From an uncultured Oscillospiraceae bacterium (GTDB lineage Bacteria; Bacillota; Clostridia; Oscillospirales; Acutalibacteraceae): a stretch of DNA of 42,380 nucleotides. Shown here piece by piece: positions 19,401 through 26,962 of the stretch; within the stretch, counting starts at the first letter, position 1, and the number at the start of each line of letters is the position of its first letter. The stretch covers positions 1 to 42,380 of the forward strand of contig CASFRX010000066.1 in assembly GCA_949297075.1 (NCBI GenBank), given 5' to 3'. Both the position numbers and the translations under genes were made by a program. Under the pieces are notes generated by a model, which ran no database searches, was not told the origin of the DNA, and saw only the letters and a program-made list of their open reading frames with translations.

Positions 19401-22400
19401 CCACCAGTTGCCGTTGTTGTACATATCACCGCCGTCAGAGCCACGAAGCCAGTTGAGCATACCTGTACCGTCTACACCGTGGCTGTAAGAATTGGCTACG
19501 TTTGTGAAATTGATTCCATAAATCGAGTTCTTGATCGGGGGGGTAGTACCCGCACCGACGGTTGAACCGCCTGTTGCGTTGAAGTAAACGCCGGGAACCG
19601 AGCCCTTATTTGCAACCATGAAGCCTGCTTCAATACCGGACTGGCGCTTGTTCCAGTCACCGGCCGTCCACTTATCACGGAGAACGAAGGCGTGCCAACC
19701 GGAAGCCTGAGGAGCTTCGAGGATTGCGCTTGCTTCAGTCTGCTTGTAAGTCTTGCCGTTGAGAGTATAAGTAAATGTATAGTGGAGGTAATCGCCTGCA
19801 TAGGCTGTACCGCCTGTTATTTGACCTGTACCTGTAGAAGCATCCCAAGTGTATTCAACTGAGCCGCCGTTCTGAGTTGTGATAGAAACGGTTGCGTTGG
19901 AAGCGCCCTGAGGAACGGTAATCTTGAAGGTACCGGAATTGTCTAAAGTCTGAGTATCATAGTTGATAACACCGGGCTGGAGAATATTGCCTGTGGTCTG
20001 TCCGCCGAGACCGTAACCGCTGCCTGCAATATAAACTACGGGCGGGATATCGGGTGTTGCTGCGCCGGCGGAGTTATCGGAAATATTATCGCCTTTGAAG
20101 TTCAATGCTTCGATAGCAGCGTTGAGCATTGTTCTTGCGTTGTCAATTTCTGCCTGAGTTGTATTTGTCTTCTGAACTATCTTGTAAGCCTCTTTGAAAG
20201 CCGCTTTGTAAGCGATGCTGTCTGTCTGGCGCATTGCCGTACGCTCTGCGTTAACAAGCTCACGAAGCTCTGTCTTGTTATAGGTTACGAAGGAGAGAAG
20301 AACAGGCACATATGTGTTGTGGTCTGTAGAATAGTTCTGGTTCCAATAAGTGTAACCGTGAGAAATCATGGTGTACTGTGTACCATCGGCAGGGATAACA
20401 CCTGTGAGCTTGAAGCTGTTGTTAGAGCCTTTTGCTGCGCCGAGGTTAATGCTGGAAACATTAGTAGAAATCGAGGTTGAACCGGCGAGGTTATTTGTGA
20501 GGTTGTTTTCATCGTAGCTTACATCGCCGATCTTGAAATAAAGCTTGAATGTAGGTTCGGTATTATGGTCAGGTACCAAGTGCGTCCAATAGTTGACGCT
20601 AATATCAAGGTCACCAATGGTCTTGTGCTCGCTTGTATCGACATAAACCGTTGCAACGGGAGAGAGACCTGCTGCGGCAAAACGCTTAAAGTGAGTGAAA
20701 AGCTTTGCACGGGAGGGCGAGAAGAAGTTCATACCATAGCGCAGGTCGTTCATAGCAACAAAGCCGCCGTCTCCTGAACTGAGGTAGTTGTAGTAACCTG
20801 CGGAAGCGTTGGTGTAATTGCCGACTGTGCCGTCGCTGTCGGAATAGCTGACATTCTCGGTGTTTGTACGGGCATCGCCGTAAACTGTATCGCCGAGAAC
20901 GGTCATAACATAGCTCTGTGAGTTGTGGTTATCTTTATTATCCGCACCGCGGTAATTACGGGTGTAGACATAGTGACCGGCAGGCGTTGCAATATCGTCA
21001 ACATAGCTGTAAGCATACTGAGCATACTGAACACCGTCTGCTGTGTAGCTGATTTTGAATTCAGCGGCTGTGCCGACAGGGGCTGTACCGCCTGTAATCT
21101 GCCAAGTGTATGTGTTGGTGTTTTCATCCTTAACGCTGACAACTACATCGCTGATATTGATACCTGACTGAGGTGTGAGCGTGACATCGGTTACGGTATT
21201 GGCAAGGTCAATAGTAACCGTCAGGTCGTTGTTGTACATAGCCTGCGTCTTGTGGTTGAGAGACTGGAGCTGAATTGTTGAGCCGAGCTTCTGTTGAGAG
21301 ATGCTGTTATTTGCATCACCGACATAAAGCCTTTCAGGAACTGTGGGAGTACCTGCGATTATATCATGCTCATACTCCTTATCCTCTTCAACAAGAAGTG
21401 ATGAATATGTAACATCAGTTGCTTCAAATGTGCCGTCAATATTTACATCGTAAATCTTAACACCGGGGTCGCCGTTGTTATATGAATGGAGGGTTGCGGC
21501 CTTAGAATAACCTTGAGTGATACCGTTAGCGTCGGTACCCATAAAAGTATTAGTATGGTCGTGGCCATAGAAAGCACCTGCAAGGTTGCCTGCGGTTAAC
21601 CAACCCTGGTACTGGCCGCCGTTAATAGCAGAGGGGCAGGGGCCTTCATTCATCTGGCCCTTGATTGTGGAGTTGTTGGGGTCAAGAAGATAGAAGTTGT
21701 TTGACCATTGACCCGTGCCTCGAATTGCTCCCTCTGTAGTTGAGCTTGTCAAAACAAGGAGGGTATCATAGATTTCGGGAACCGGAATATGCTGGAAAAC
21801 AAAGGTGGGAACCATCTTTCCGTCTGCGCTCATTGTTGCAAGGCGCTCAGATTCAGATTGATACCAAGCAATCTGGTCAGCCTTAACATGGTCGTAGTCA
21901 CCGTTGACGTCGTAGTCTCCGGAATCGCACGGAAATACGCCGAAAGCAACGTGCTGCTCATCGTAGGTATAAATCGGGATCATACCTGTACCGACGCCGC
22001 TAAGTGACGGCTCATCAAAATCAACCGCAAGAGGAGATTTTGCAACATAATAATCGTACTGATTCTGTCTGGAATAGGCAGTATTCAGTGCGTTGCTCTC
22101 GGAGTCGTGGTTACCGAAAGTTACGGCATAGCGAATACCCTTATTGATAATGGGCGCAAGGAACTGGTCGACAGATGATTTGAAATCTGCCTCTCCCATT
22201 TTACCTGCGACATTATCGCCTGTAAGTACGACGAGATCGGGATTATATCTGTCAACTGCTTTTGTGATGAGAGCCAGAGTTGTTTCATCAACCTCGGCAT
22301 CATCCTGGATATCTGTCAGCTGCATGATTGTGAACTTGCCGTTTTCATCAAACTTCAGTGTGGAGTCGTTAAACGCCGCACTTGAAGAAAGACTCATTGC

Positions 22401-22466
22401 AGGCAAAAGCCCTGCAATCATTACAATCGCCAGAAGTAATGAAAGAATACGATTAGCTCTTTTCAT
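16407..22466 (-). CDS. Giant secreted metallophosphoesterase with FIVAR repeats and dockerin
   Basis: A 2019-aa protein with a signal peptide (RILSLLLAIVMIAGLLPAMS). Residues about 40-340 form a calcineurin-like metallophosphoesterase: LTDIQDD (D52; Gln54 where DxH enzymes have His), LTGDN (84), FGNHDSES (117-124), FQHIPVPE and GHDHTN. The middle (about 380-1230) holds beta domains plus one FIVAR-like segment. Residues about 1230-1890 are FIVAR-like helical repeats. The C-terminus has a small beta module, then a two-loop dockerin (DNNGDGAIDMYD from 1945, DIDADGSVDMPD from 1985). ATG 22466 has AGGAGG 8 nt upstream. Probably docked to a cohesin-bearing surface protein; the phosphoester substrate is unknown. 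Confidence 0.88.
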   Translation of the reverse strand: MKRANRILSLLLAIVMIAGLLPAMSLSSSAAFNDSTLKFDENGKFTIMQLTDIQDDAEVDETTLALITKAVDRYNPDLVVLTGDNVAGKMGEADFKSSVDQFLAPIINKGIRYAVTFGNHDSESNALNTAYSRQNQYDYYVAKSPLAVDFDEPSLSGVGTGMIPIYTYDEQHVAFGVFPCDSGDYDVNGDYDHVKADQIAWYQSESERLATMSADGKMVPTFVFQHIPVPEIYDTLLVLTSSTTEGAIRGTGQWSNNFYLLDPNNSTIKGQMNEGPCPSAINGGQYQGWLTAGNLAGAFYGHDHTNTFMGTDANGITQGYSKAATLHSYNNGDPGVKIYDVNIDGTFEATDVTYSSLLVEEDKEYEHDIIAGTPTVPERLYVGDANNSISQQKLGSTIQLQSLNHKTQAMYNNDLTVTIDLANTVTDVTLTPQSGINISDVVVSVKDENTNTYTWQITGGTAPVGTAAEFKISYTADGVQYAQYAYSYVDDIATPAGHYVYTRNYRGADNKDNHNSQSYVMTVLGDTVYGDARTNTENVSYSDSDGTVGNYTNASAGYYNYLSSGDGGFVAMNDLRYGMNFFSPSRAKLFTHFKRFAAAGLSPVATVYVDTSEHKTIGDLDISVNYWTHLVPDHNTEPTFKLYFKIGDVSYDENNLTNNLAGSTSISTNVSSINLGAAKGSNNSFKLTGVIPADGTQYTMISHGYTYWNQNYSTDHNTYVPVLLSFVTYNKTELRELVNAERTAMRQTDSIAYKAAFKEAYKIVQKTNTTQAEIDNARTMLNAAIEALNFKGDNISDNSAGAATPDIPPVVYIAGSGYGLGGQTTGNILQPGVINYDTQTLDNSGTFKITVPQGASNATVSITTQNGGSVEYTWDASTGTGQITGGTAYAGDYLHYTFTYTLNGKTYKQTEASAILEAPQASGWHAFVLRDKWTAGDWNKRQSGIEAGFMVANKGSVPGVYFNATGGSTVGAGTTPPIKNSIYGINFTNVANSYSHGVDGTGMLNWLRGSDGGDMYNNGNWWCGTDGKEDSDGGHRARFNMVVDTSTVSKLADTGIFFKVLNYNEPTKCVGGATQNMYKFYSGAATSSETTALSLAASVRSDGTSTDGYGASAGDWQRRDFSGDLPEAGTYTLHTSYSYQEGSNDGITAQFLWEFNISYVNKGMARDLLAQEAEYNRQLFDGYSDANGKFTAYLNALAKTKAAAANVMMSDADTQAAVNELNKAIAELEYLPADYTALRAKVDEVRIKHADSSYSYRPSPNNDPVYYATGNYYPWNNFSSTNEVDIPIDNIDWNLDIRYQKTVDGYIDAIDIGWVNVALANADYSMVDRYLGYKQGIGANGAAGGAEINLPAKYDYLHIKEYVSADNFTTASYQKWTDACAAGQANRTLKAPDQPQVDTYAANLQTAYDALELKGANYAALDEIIGEINQNTNETVEVVDPANSVNNYTIPYYSAEYLATMQAKIAERDNSLVILQQDKVNNLTAALEDMYAKLGENLNEADYKFATEQKNIQAQYEAEYEKYYTAASWQKLVDARAAIKNGRLAGEQAQVNGWAKAIYDARNSLVYNGADYSKVAEYQAKYNELLANKSWYTNWSDFETAYKAVVEGKDITEQATVDGYATQLQTTYEALDLKDAEYAALKAELAVAEAKMENEMFYTDASYNTFHTEYMKAKEFAAKDPVTIDKQAEVDAYTAALKQAVAGLEWKPADMAPVTSALEAYNNVDMSAYMEEYPTDTDADGIVDVWEAVQAAADAADALVARNDASELDVRNNSEIIAAANTLNTEVAKLPALYSMVDSAIMDIPEDLSIYTNESVAALNAAVSAVNRNLKIGDQDTVDNYAYAIWEAISALKEKPAVDPVLVAAEGSTTIIDNERGFIYGLVDADTQEITDLVADGFAAVEGDGYVEYTFVGDNANLGTGAKVELKRNSDDSVAATYYIVIFGDNNGDGAIDMYDTTDLYDYLGWFDCAYDYEDLTVAQVFAMDIDADGSVDMPDLFYVTEYVGWNIDGIKQDYTGQN

Positions 22467-22548
22467 TCTAGTGCCTCCTATGTTTTTCATTTTGCATAGA
22501 TATCAGATTGTACCTAAGAATAGAGATACCTACACTATTAGCTCTTAT

Positions 22549-22577
22549 ATTGTATCACTTATGGTTAAAATAGTCAA
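22549..22577 (-). promoter_or_regulatory. Promoter of the 16407-22466 gene
   Basis: Minus strand TTGACT (22572-22577), exactly 17-bp spacer, TACAAT (22549-22554). Its leader is about 75 nt. The rest of the 22467-22928 gap holds only the terminator at 22855-22884 and AT-rich sequence. Confidence 0.85.
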
Positions 22578-22854
22578 TCGTATTAGGAATTTTTTTCTAT
22601 TTTTAACTATTATTTTTAAAAAAGTTGTGCTATTTGTCCAAACTAATCCTATATTTTGACCAAAAGCTAAAATCAACCACAATTTTTCCATATAAAATTT
22701 TTTTGCTTGCCATTTTTATATAGAAAGTCGTTTTGATAGCCTTGTAAATGGCAATGTGTGCTAAGTACTATACCTGCCACCTTAAAGTTGAACAATATTT
22801 AAATTTGTTTTTTCTCAATGCTTCGCTATGCGTTCGTGCGCATTTATCGGCAGT

Positions 22855-22884
22855 AAAAAAGCGCCCCGGGATTAACCGGGGCGC
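22855..22884 (-). terminator. Terminator of the first dockerin/cohesin-like unit
   Basis: Perfect 9-bp GC stem GCGCCCCGG (22861-22869) / CCGGGGCGC (22876-22884), 6-nt loop, with TTTTTT directly after it on the minus strand. It ends the transcript of the 22929-25652 gene and separates the two units. Confidence 0.93.
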
Positions 22885-22928
22885 AGGGTTTATGCTATTT
22901 TCAGAGACTGAAATAATTTAAGGAGGGA

Positions 22929-25652
22929 TTATTTTGTAATCTCTGTTGTGATAGCAGCTGTGTTAGCTTCGTACCAGCCCCTTGAATCCTTGAGCTTAAG
23001 AGCCATGGAGCCGGTGCCTTCATACTTGAAGAGTCTGTTGATAGTCCATGTGCATGTACCATCGCCATTGTCAACAACATTTGCATTAGAAGCTGTATAT
23101 GTTGATGTAGAACCGGAAGCAAATACAAGCTGTACTTTAGCTACTGTTTCAGGAGCAACTACTGTGATTTCAGCTGCGGAACCCTTTGTAAGAACAAGAG
23201 CCTTAGAAGCTTCATCATCAGAGCCTGCTTCCTTAGCAACGAACTTAACTTCTTTGCTTGTATTGTCAACAAAATTTACTGTAAATTCGTATCTGAATTC
23301 TTCCCAAATCTTGCCGTACTTAGCCCAAGCTGTGAAATCGCCCTCGCCGAGGCTGAGAGCAACTGTCCATACCTCGTATGCGGGATCTTCCTCTGCGTAA
23401 TCAACAACTTCACCTTCAGCGTTGTAAGAAACGATCTTAACATTTCTGCTGTAACGGTCAAGTGTGATAGTAGAGCCCTTCTCGCCGGCTACGCGGAGCT
23501 TAGAGGGAGCGCCTGTTACGGTGAACTCGTAATCCAATGTACCCTTCTTGTAGTACTTGGAGAAATCAGCCTCAACGACTGTAACTGCTGCCTTAGAAAT
23601 CTCAAGAGCGTTGAATGCATCTGTGAGAGCCTGAGCTGCTGCGTCAACTGCTGCCTGGTTTGCGCCGGACTTATCGTTGATAAGCTCTCTGTCGATCTCT
23701 TCAGCTGCTGCTTTAGCTGCTGCATAAGCCTTCCAAGAGGAAACGGTGTACTTGCCCTGTTCCTCTGCGGGAGTGAGAGCGAGAGCTTCATCAAGAGCTG
23801 TGTAATCGCAAAGCTCACGAGCTGTAAGAGCTTCGATAGCGTTTACAAGAGCTGTCTTAGCTTCGTCTACTACATTCTGAGCAGCTGCTGCATCTTCGTA
23901 AACAGCCTGTGCTGCTGCAAGAGCTGCTGTGTATGCTGCCCAAGAAGCTTCTGTTGCTGTGTTCTCATCAAGTGTGGGAACTGTATCGATAGCTGCCTTG
24001 AGAGCTGACTTATCAGCCTTAGCAACAAGCTTAGCGATAGCTGCATCAATAGATGCGATAGCTGCTGTTACATCTGTATCGGAAGCGTTTGCGTTTGCGT
24101 TAACAACTTCAGCTGCTTCAATAACATTTGCAAGGTCTGCTTCTGCCCATGAATCGGGTGTATAGTTATCTGCTGTGTAGCTCTTAGCTGCTGCAATCTT
24201 AGCTGCAAGAGCTGTCTTGTCAGCCTTCTTAACAAGAGCCTTGATAGCTGTATCAAGAGCTGTAGCTGCGCTGTCAATCTTTGTCTGGTTTTCGCCTGCT
24301 TCGTCAGCGGTCATGTCTCGCTCAACAGCCTTAGCTGCGCTATAGAGAGCTTCAACATTGGAAGCTTCTACGGAAGCGGGTGTGTAGTCAGCGAGAGTGA
24401 GAGCTTCGTATGCTGCGATAGCTTCATCAAGAGCTGTGTAATCGCAACCATCGAGCTTTGTCAGGCCGCTGATAGCTGCAAGGAGAGCATCCTTTGCGCT
24501 ATCAACTTCTGTCTGAGTTGCATCATCTTTGTCATAAACTGTCTGAGCTGCTGCAAGAGCATCAGTGTAAGCCTTTACAGAAGCAGATGTGCAGTTTGTT
24601 GTGTCAACAACTGTATCAATAGCTGCCTTAAGAGCTGTCTTATCAACTGTGGGTGTGGGATCTACGCCGCCTGAGCCGCCAACTGTAAGAGTAATGGTAG
24701 CATCGGAAACATCAACTACGCGATCATACTTTGTTGTGTCGGCGCCGTAAGTATCAGCATACTTGATAGCATTCAAAGCGTTAAACTGGATATACTGAAG
24801 GTTGTTTGCCGCTGCATCAGCTTCACCTGAACCATCGTCTGTATCGTAGCGAGCCATGAATGTTGAACCTAATTTGTTTTCAGAATTTGCTACAGTTTCG
24901 GGGTCGATAGAAATCTTACCGGATGTGCCTGCTGCTGCGTCTTCAGGAACTGTAAGATTGAAGTACATAACGGGCTGGAGCTCAGTAAGGATGATAGCCA
25001 TACCGGCACCGGGGATAGTATAGGTAGTATCCTGGACAGTTGCGAGCATGTAGTAGTTGTAGTTCAGAGCCTCTTCTGTGCTATAGTAGTTAGCAGCTGT
25101 AGTGCCTGTGCCCTTCCAGCTTAAAGGCATGTGCTTTTTGAGAGTAGCGAAGTTCGAACTTGCTGTTTTGCCAATGAAGGCTCCTGCTGAAGATAAAACG
25201 CACTCGTTGAGGTAGAAAGGATTATCCAAAGTACCCTCGGCAGACCAAGCGTGTTCCTCATCCATTGCTACCAATTCATAAACCTTAGCAGCTGAAACTG
25301 TTGAAGGTTTGTCATAGTAGTCATATGTCGTATAATCAAGAGCTGTTGCCTGGAAAAGTGTGTTAGAATACATAACTGCATACTGAACAATGTGTGTGTA
25401 GAAGTTGGTCTGTGCCCAAATCTCTACGCGAACAACATCGCCGGCGTCAACTGCACCGTCAGTGATTTCAGTGTATTCACCGGTTTCTGTGTCAACCTTG
25501 TATGTTTTAAGCGCAAGCTTATAAGCATACGGATTGGTGTCTTTGTCGTATTCGTAATAGTCCGTAATGGACGCTGTTGCACTGATTGCAACCATGCCAA
25601 ATACCATGGCAAGTGCAAGCACAACTGCTAACAATTTCTTTGCCAGCTTCAT
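22929..25652 (-). CDS. Secreted cohesin-like / FIVAR-repeat protein (paralogue of 13598-16324)
   Basis: A 907-aa protein with a signal peptide (KKLLAVVLALAMVFGMVAISATA). Residues about 35-335 form the beta-rich N-terminal domain (VDAGDVVRVEIWAQTNFYT) that may have a cohesin fold. After a short Gly/Pro linker (GGSGGVDPTPTVDK), residues about 335-695 are FIVAR-like repeats, and about 700-907 two Ig-like repeats (GSTSTYT, CTWTINRLFKYEG). There is no dockerin or obvious cell-wall anchor. Parts of the FIVAR region are almost identical in DNA to the 13598 gene but in a different module order. AGGAGG precedes the ATG. Third gene of the unit begun at 31666. Confidence 0.8.
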   Translation of the reverse strand: MKLAKKLLAVVLALAMVFGMVAISATASITDYYEYDKDTNPYAYKLALKTYKVDTETGEYTEITDGAVDAGDVVRVEIWAQTNFYTHIVQYAVMYSNTLFQATALDYTTYDYYDKPSTVSAAKVYELVAMDEEHAWSAEGTLDNPFYLNECVLSSAGAFIGKTASSNFATLKKHMPLSWKGTGTTAANYYSTEEALNYNYYMLATVQDTTYTIPGAGMAIILTELQPVMYFNLTVPEDAAAGTSGKISIDPETVANSENKLGSTFMARYDTDDGSGEADAAANNLQYIQFNALNAIKYADTYGADTTKYDRVVDVSDATITLTVGGSGGVDPTPTVDKTALKAAIDTVVDTTNCTSASVKAYTDALAAAQTVYDKDDATQTEVDSAKDALLAAISGLTKLDGCDYTALDEAIAAYEALTLADYTPASVEASNVEALYSAAKAVERDMTADEAGENQTKIDSAATALDTAIKALVKKADKTALAAKIAAAKSYTADNYTPDSWAEADLANVIEAAEVVNANANASDTDVTAAIASIDAAIAKLVAKADKSALKAAIDTVPTLDENTATEASWAAYTAALAAAQAVYEDAAAAQNVVDEAKTALVNAIEALTARELCDYTALDEALALTPAEEQGKYTVSSWKAYAAAKAAAEEIDRELINDKSGANQAAVDAAAQALTDAFNALEISKAAVTVVEADFSKYYKKGTLDYEFTVTGAPSKLRVAGEKGSTITLDRYSRNVKIVSYNAEGEVVDYAEEDPAYEVWTVALSLGEGDFTAWAKYGKIWEEFRYEFTVNFVDNTSKEVKFVAKEAGSDDEASKALVLTKGSAAEITVVAPETVAKVQLVFASGSTSTYTASNANVVDNGDGTCTWTINRLFKYEGTGSMALKLKDSRGWYEANTAAITTEITK

Positions 25653-25734
25653 TAAGAAAATTCCTCCTTAAAAGTTTTTTTATATATTTTAGATGCCCGC
25701 AAGCATTTAAAATATACTGAGTAAGGTGTTTGAG

Positions 25735-26853
25735 TTAAACCACATGTGTTTGGTTGATTGACGAAAGATCTTTTTCGCCGCTGATAACTGCGTTTATGGC
25801 GGAACTGTCAAGAGCGTCAACTCCTGCACTGTTTGTATCCTCTATAAAGAGGTCACATGCATAATAGTTGATCATTTTATCGCCCTGAGGCTCGATTTCG
25901 CCGCTCAAATAGCCGTACAAAACTGAGCCGTCAAGATTATCTATAAGGCCATCACCACTTGTGTCACCGAAAAAGATAATCGGGTATTCAGCAAAAACTT
26001 CACCGGCTGCATTATAAACAGTAACAACTGTGCCGGTTGCAAGTGTATCGCTTGAAACAGTATATGTGCCGTTGTTTATAGTGAACTGATCTGTGAAAGC
26101 TTCGCCGTTATCTACAACTGCGACAACATCAAAGCCGCAGAGATATATGGTATCGTCGCCGTCAAACTGAATTGTTTTTACTGAGTAGCCCTCTGCCGCA
26201 ACAAGCTCGGGATCTGCCGCAGCAACACTCTGGGCAACAACAGCTGCAGGGTCGGAAACTGTGACATTAAGCTCAGTTGCATCGTAGTAAGAGAGAGGGT
26301 CTGTAGGGTCGAGCATAGCCATATCGTAGAATGCGGTTGAATCTGCAGGGATTAAAACAGAGCCTGTGCCTGTAGCTGTTTCCTTAACCTTAAGTTGGAA
26401 AGTGAAAGCCTCGGCTGCAACGCCGCTGTTGAAAACAGCAACTGCCTTGTCCTCTGTTACGCCTGCAAACCACTGGATTGTGAAAGCCGAATGGGTATCC
26501 GCATAAGCTGCGGGTACGAAATCGTCAGCTAAAGCCGTGGTTGTGCTGCCGACTGCGGCAGTTACATTATCAATGGGGGTGGTTACACCGCCATCCTCAC
26601 CAACAAGCTCAAAGAAATCCTTTGAGAAAAGCACAGGCCAACGCATTGCAGCTGCGTTGTAATTATTACTAATGCTGACTGTAACCGTGATAACATCACC
26701 CGGTTTAGCCGATTCGGCACTCAACGCAAGACCAACGCTGATATTCTCGCCGCCTTGAACTCCATCAACAGCAAAGCTTGTGAAAGCAAAGCTTGAAGCG
26801 AACATAGCGAGAGCCAAAACCAGCGCTGCTATCTTTCTGAAATTTCTTGTCAT
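25735..26853 (-). CDS. Small secreted protein with cohesin-like domain and C-terminal dockerin
   Basis: A 372-aa protein with a signal peptide (KIAALVLALAMFASSFAFTSFA). Residues about 35-215 form one beta-rich domain (SAKPGDVITVTVSISNNYN, FSKDFFELVG) with the pattern of cohesin-like domains. A ~70-aa beta module follows, then a dockerin at about 294-362: first loop DTSGDGLIDNLD is canonical, and the second DTNSAGVDALD has Ala at a usual ligand position. A protein holding both a cohesin-like domain and a dockerin could act as an adaptor linking other dockerin proteins, but cohesin identity is not proven. The start has GGGGG before ATG. Second gene of the unit, 109 bp after the 1567-aa gene. 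Confidence 0.78.
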   Translation of the reverse strand: MTRNFRKIAALVLALAMFASSFAFTSFAVDGVQGGENISVGLALSAESAKPGDVITVTVSISNNYNAAAMRWPVLFSKDFFELVGEDGGVTTPIDNVTAAVGSTTTALADDFVPAAYADTHSAFTIQWFAGVTEDKAVAVFNSGVAAEAFTFQLKVKETATGTGSVLIPADSTAFYDMAMLDPTDPLSYYDATELNVTVSDPAAVVAQSVAAADPELVAAEGYSVKTIQFDGDDTIYLCGFDVVAVVDNGEAFTDQFTINNGTYTVSSDTLATGTVVTVYNAAGEVFAEYPIIFFGDTSGDGLIDNLDGSVLYGYLSGEIEPQGDKMINYYACDLFIEDTNSAGVDALDSSAINAVISGEKDLSSINQTHVV

Positions 26854-26885
26854 TGGGTTGCCCCCTTTTTAAAAAGCAATATCTG

Positions 26886-26915
26886 TTCACGGGGCGGAGC
26901 AAACCGCCCCGTGAA
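26886..26915 (-). other. Strong intergenic hairpin between the first two genes of the unit
   Basis: Perfect 12-bp stem TTCACGGGGCGG (26886-26897) / CCGCCCCGTGAA (26904-26915) with a 6-nt loop. Only about 30 nt separate it from the next start codon and no promoter fits there, so downstream genes depend on read-through. It probably sets their level relative to the first gene. Confidence 0.65.
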
Positions 26916-26962
26916 GCATGATCTAAATCTTTAAAACTATATTTGTGCAGTTAGCACCTGAA

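Noticed and set aside
22467..22928. Hidden small gene in the spacer between the two dockerin units
   Set aside because: All frames are short and AT-rich; a promoter and a terminator explain the region.
13598..25652. Repeated coding DNA as a CRISPR or tandem repeat array
   Set aside because: The repeats are degenerate protein modules of FIVAR type in open reading frames, not short direct repeats with spacers.
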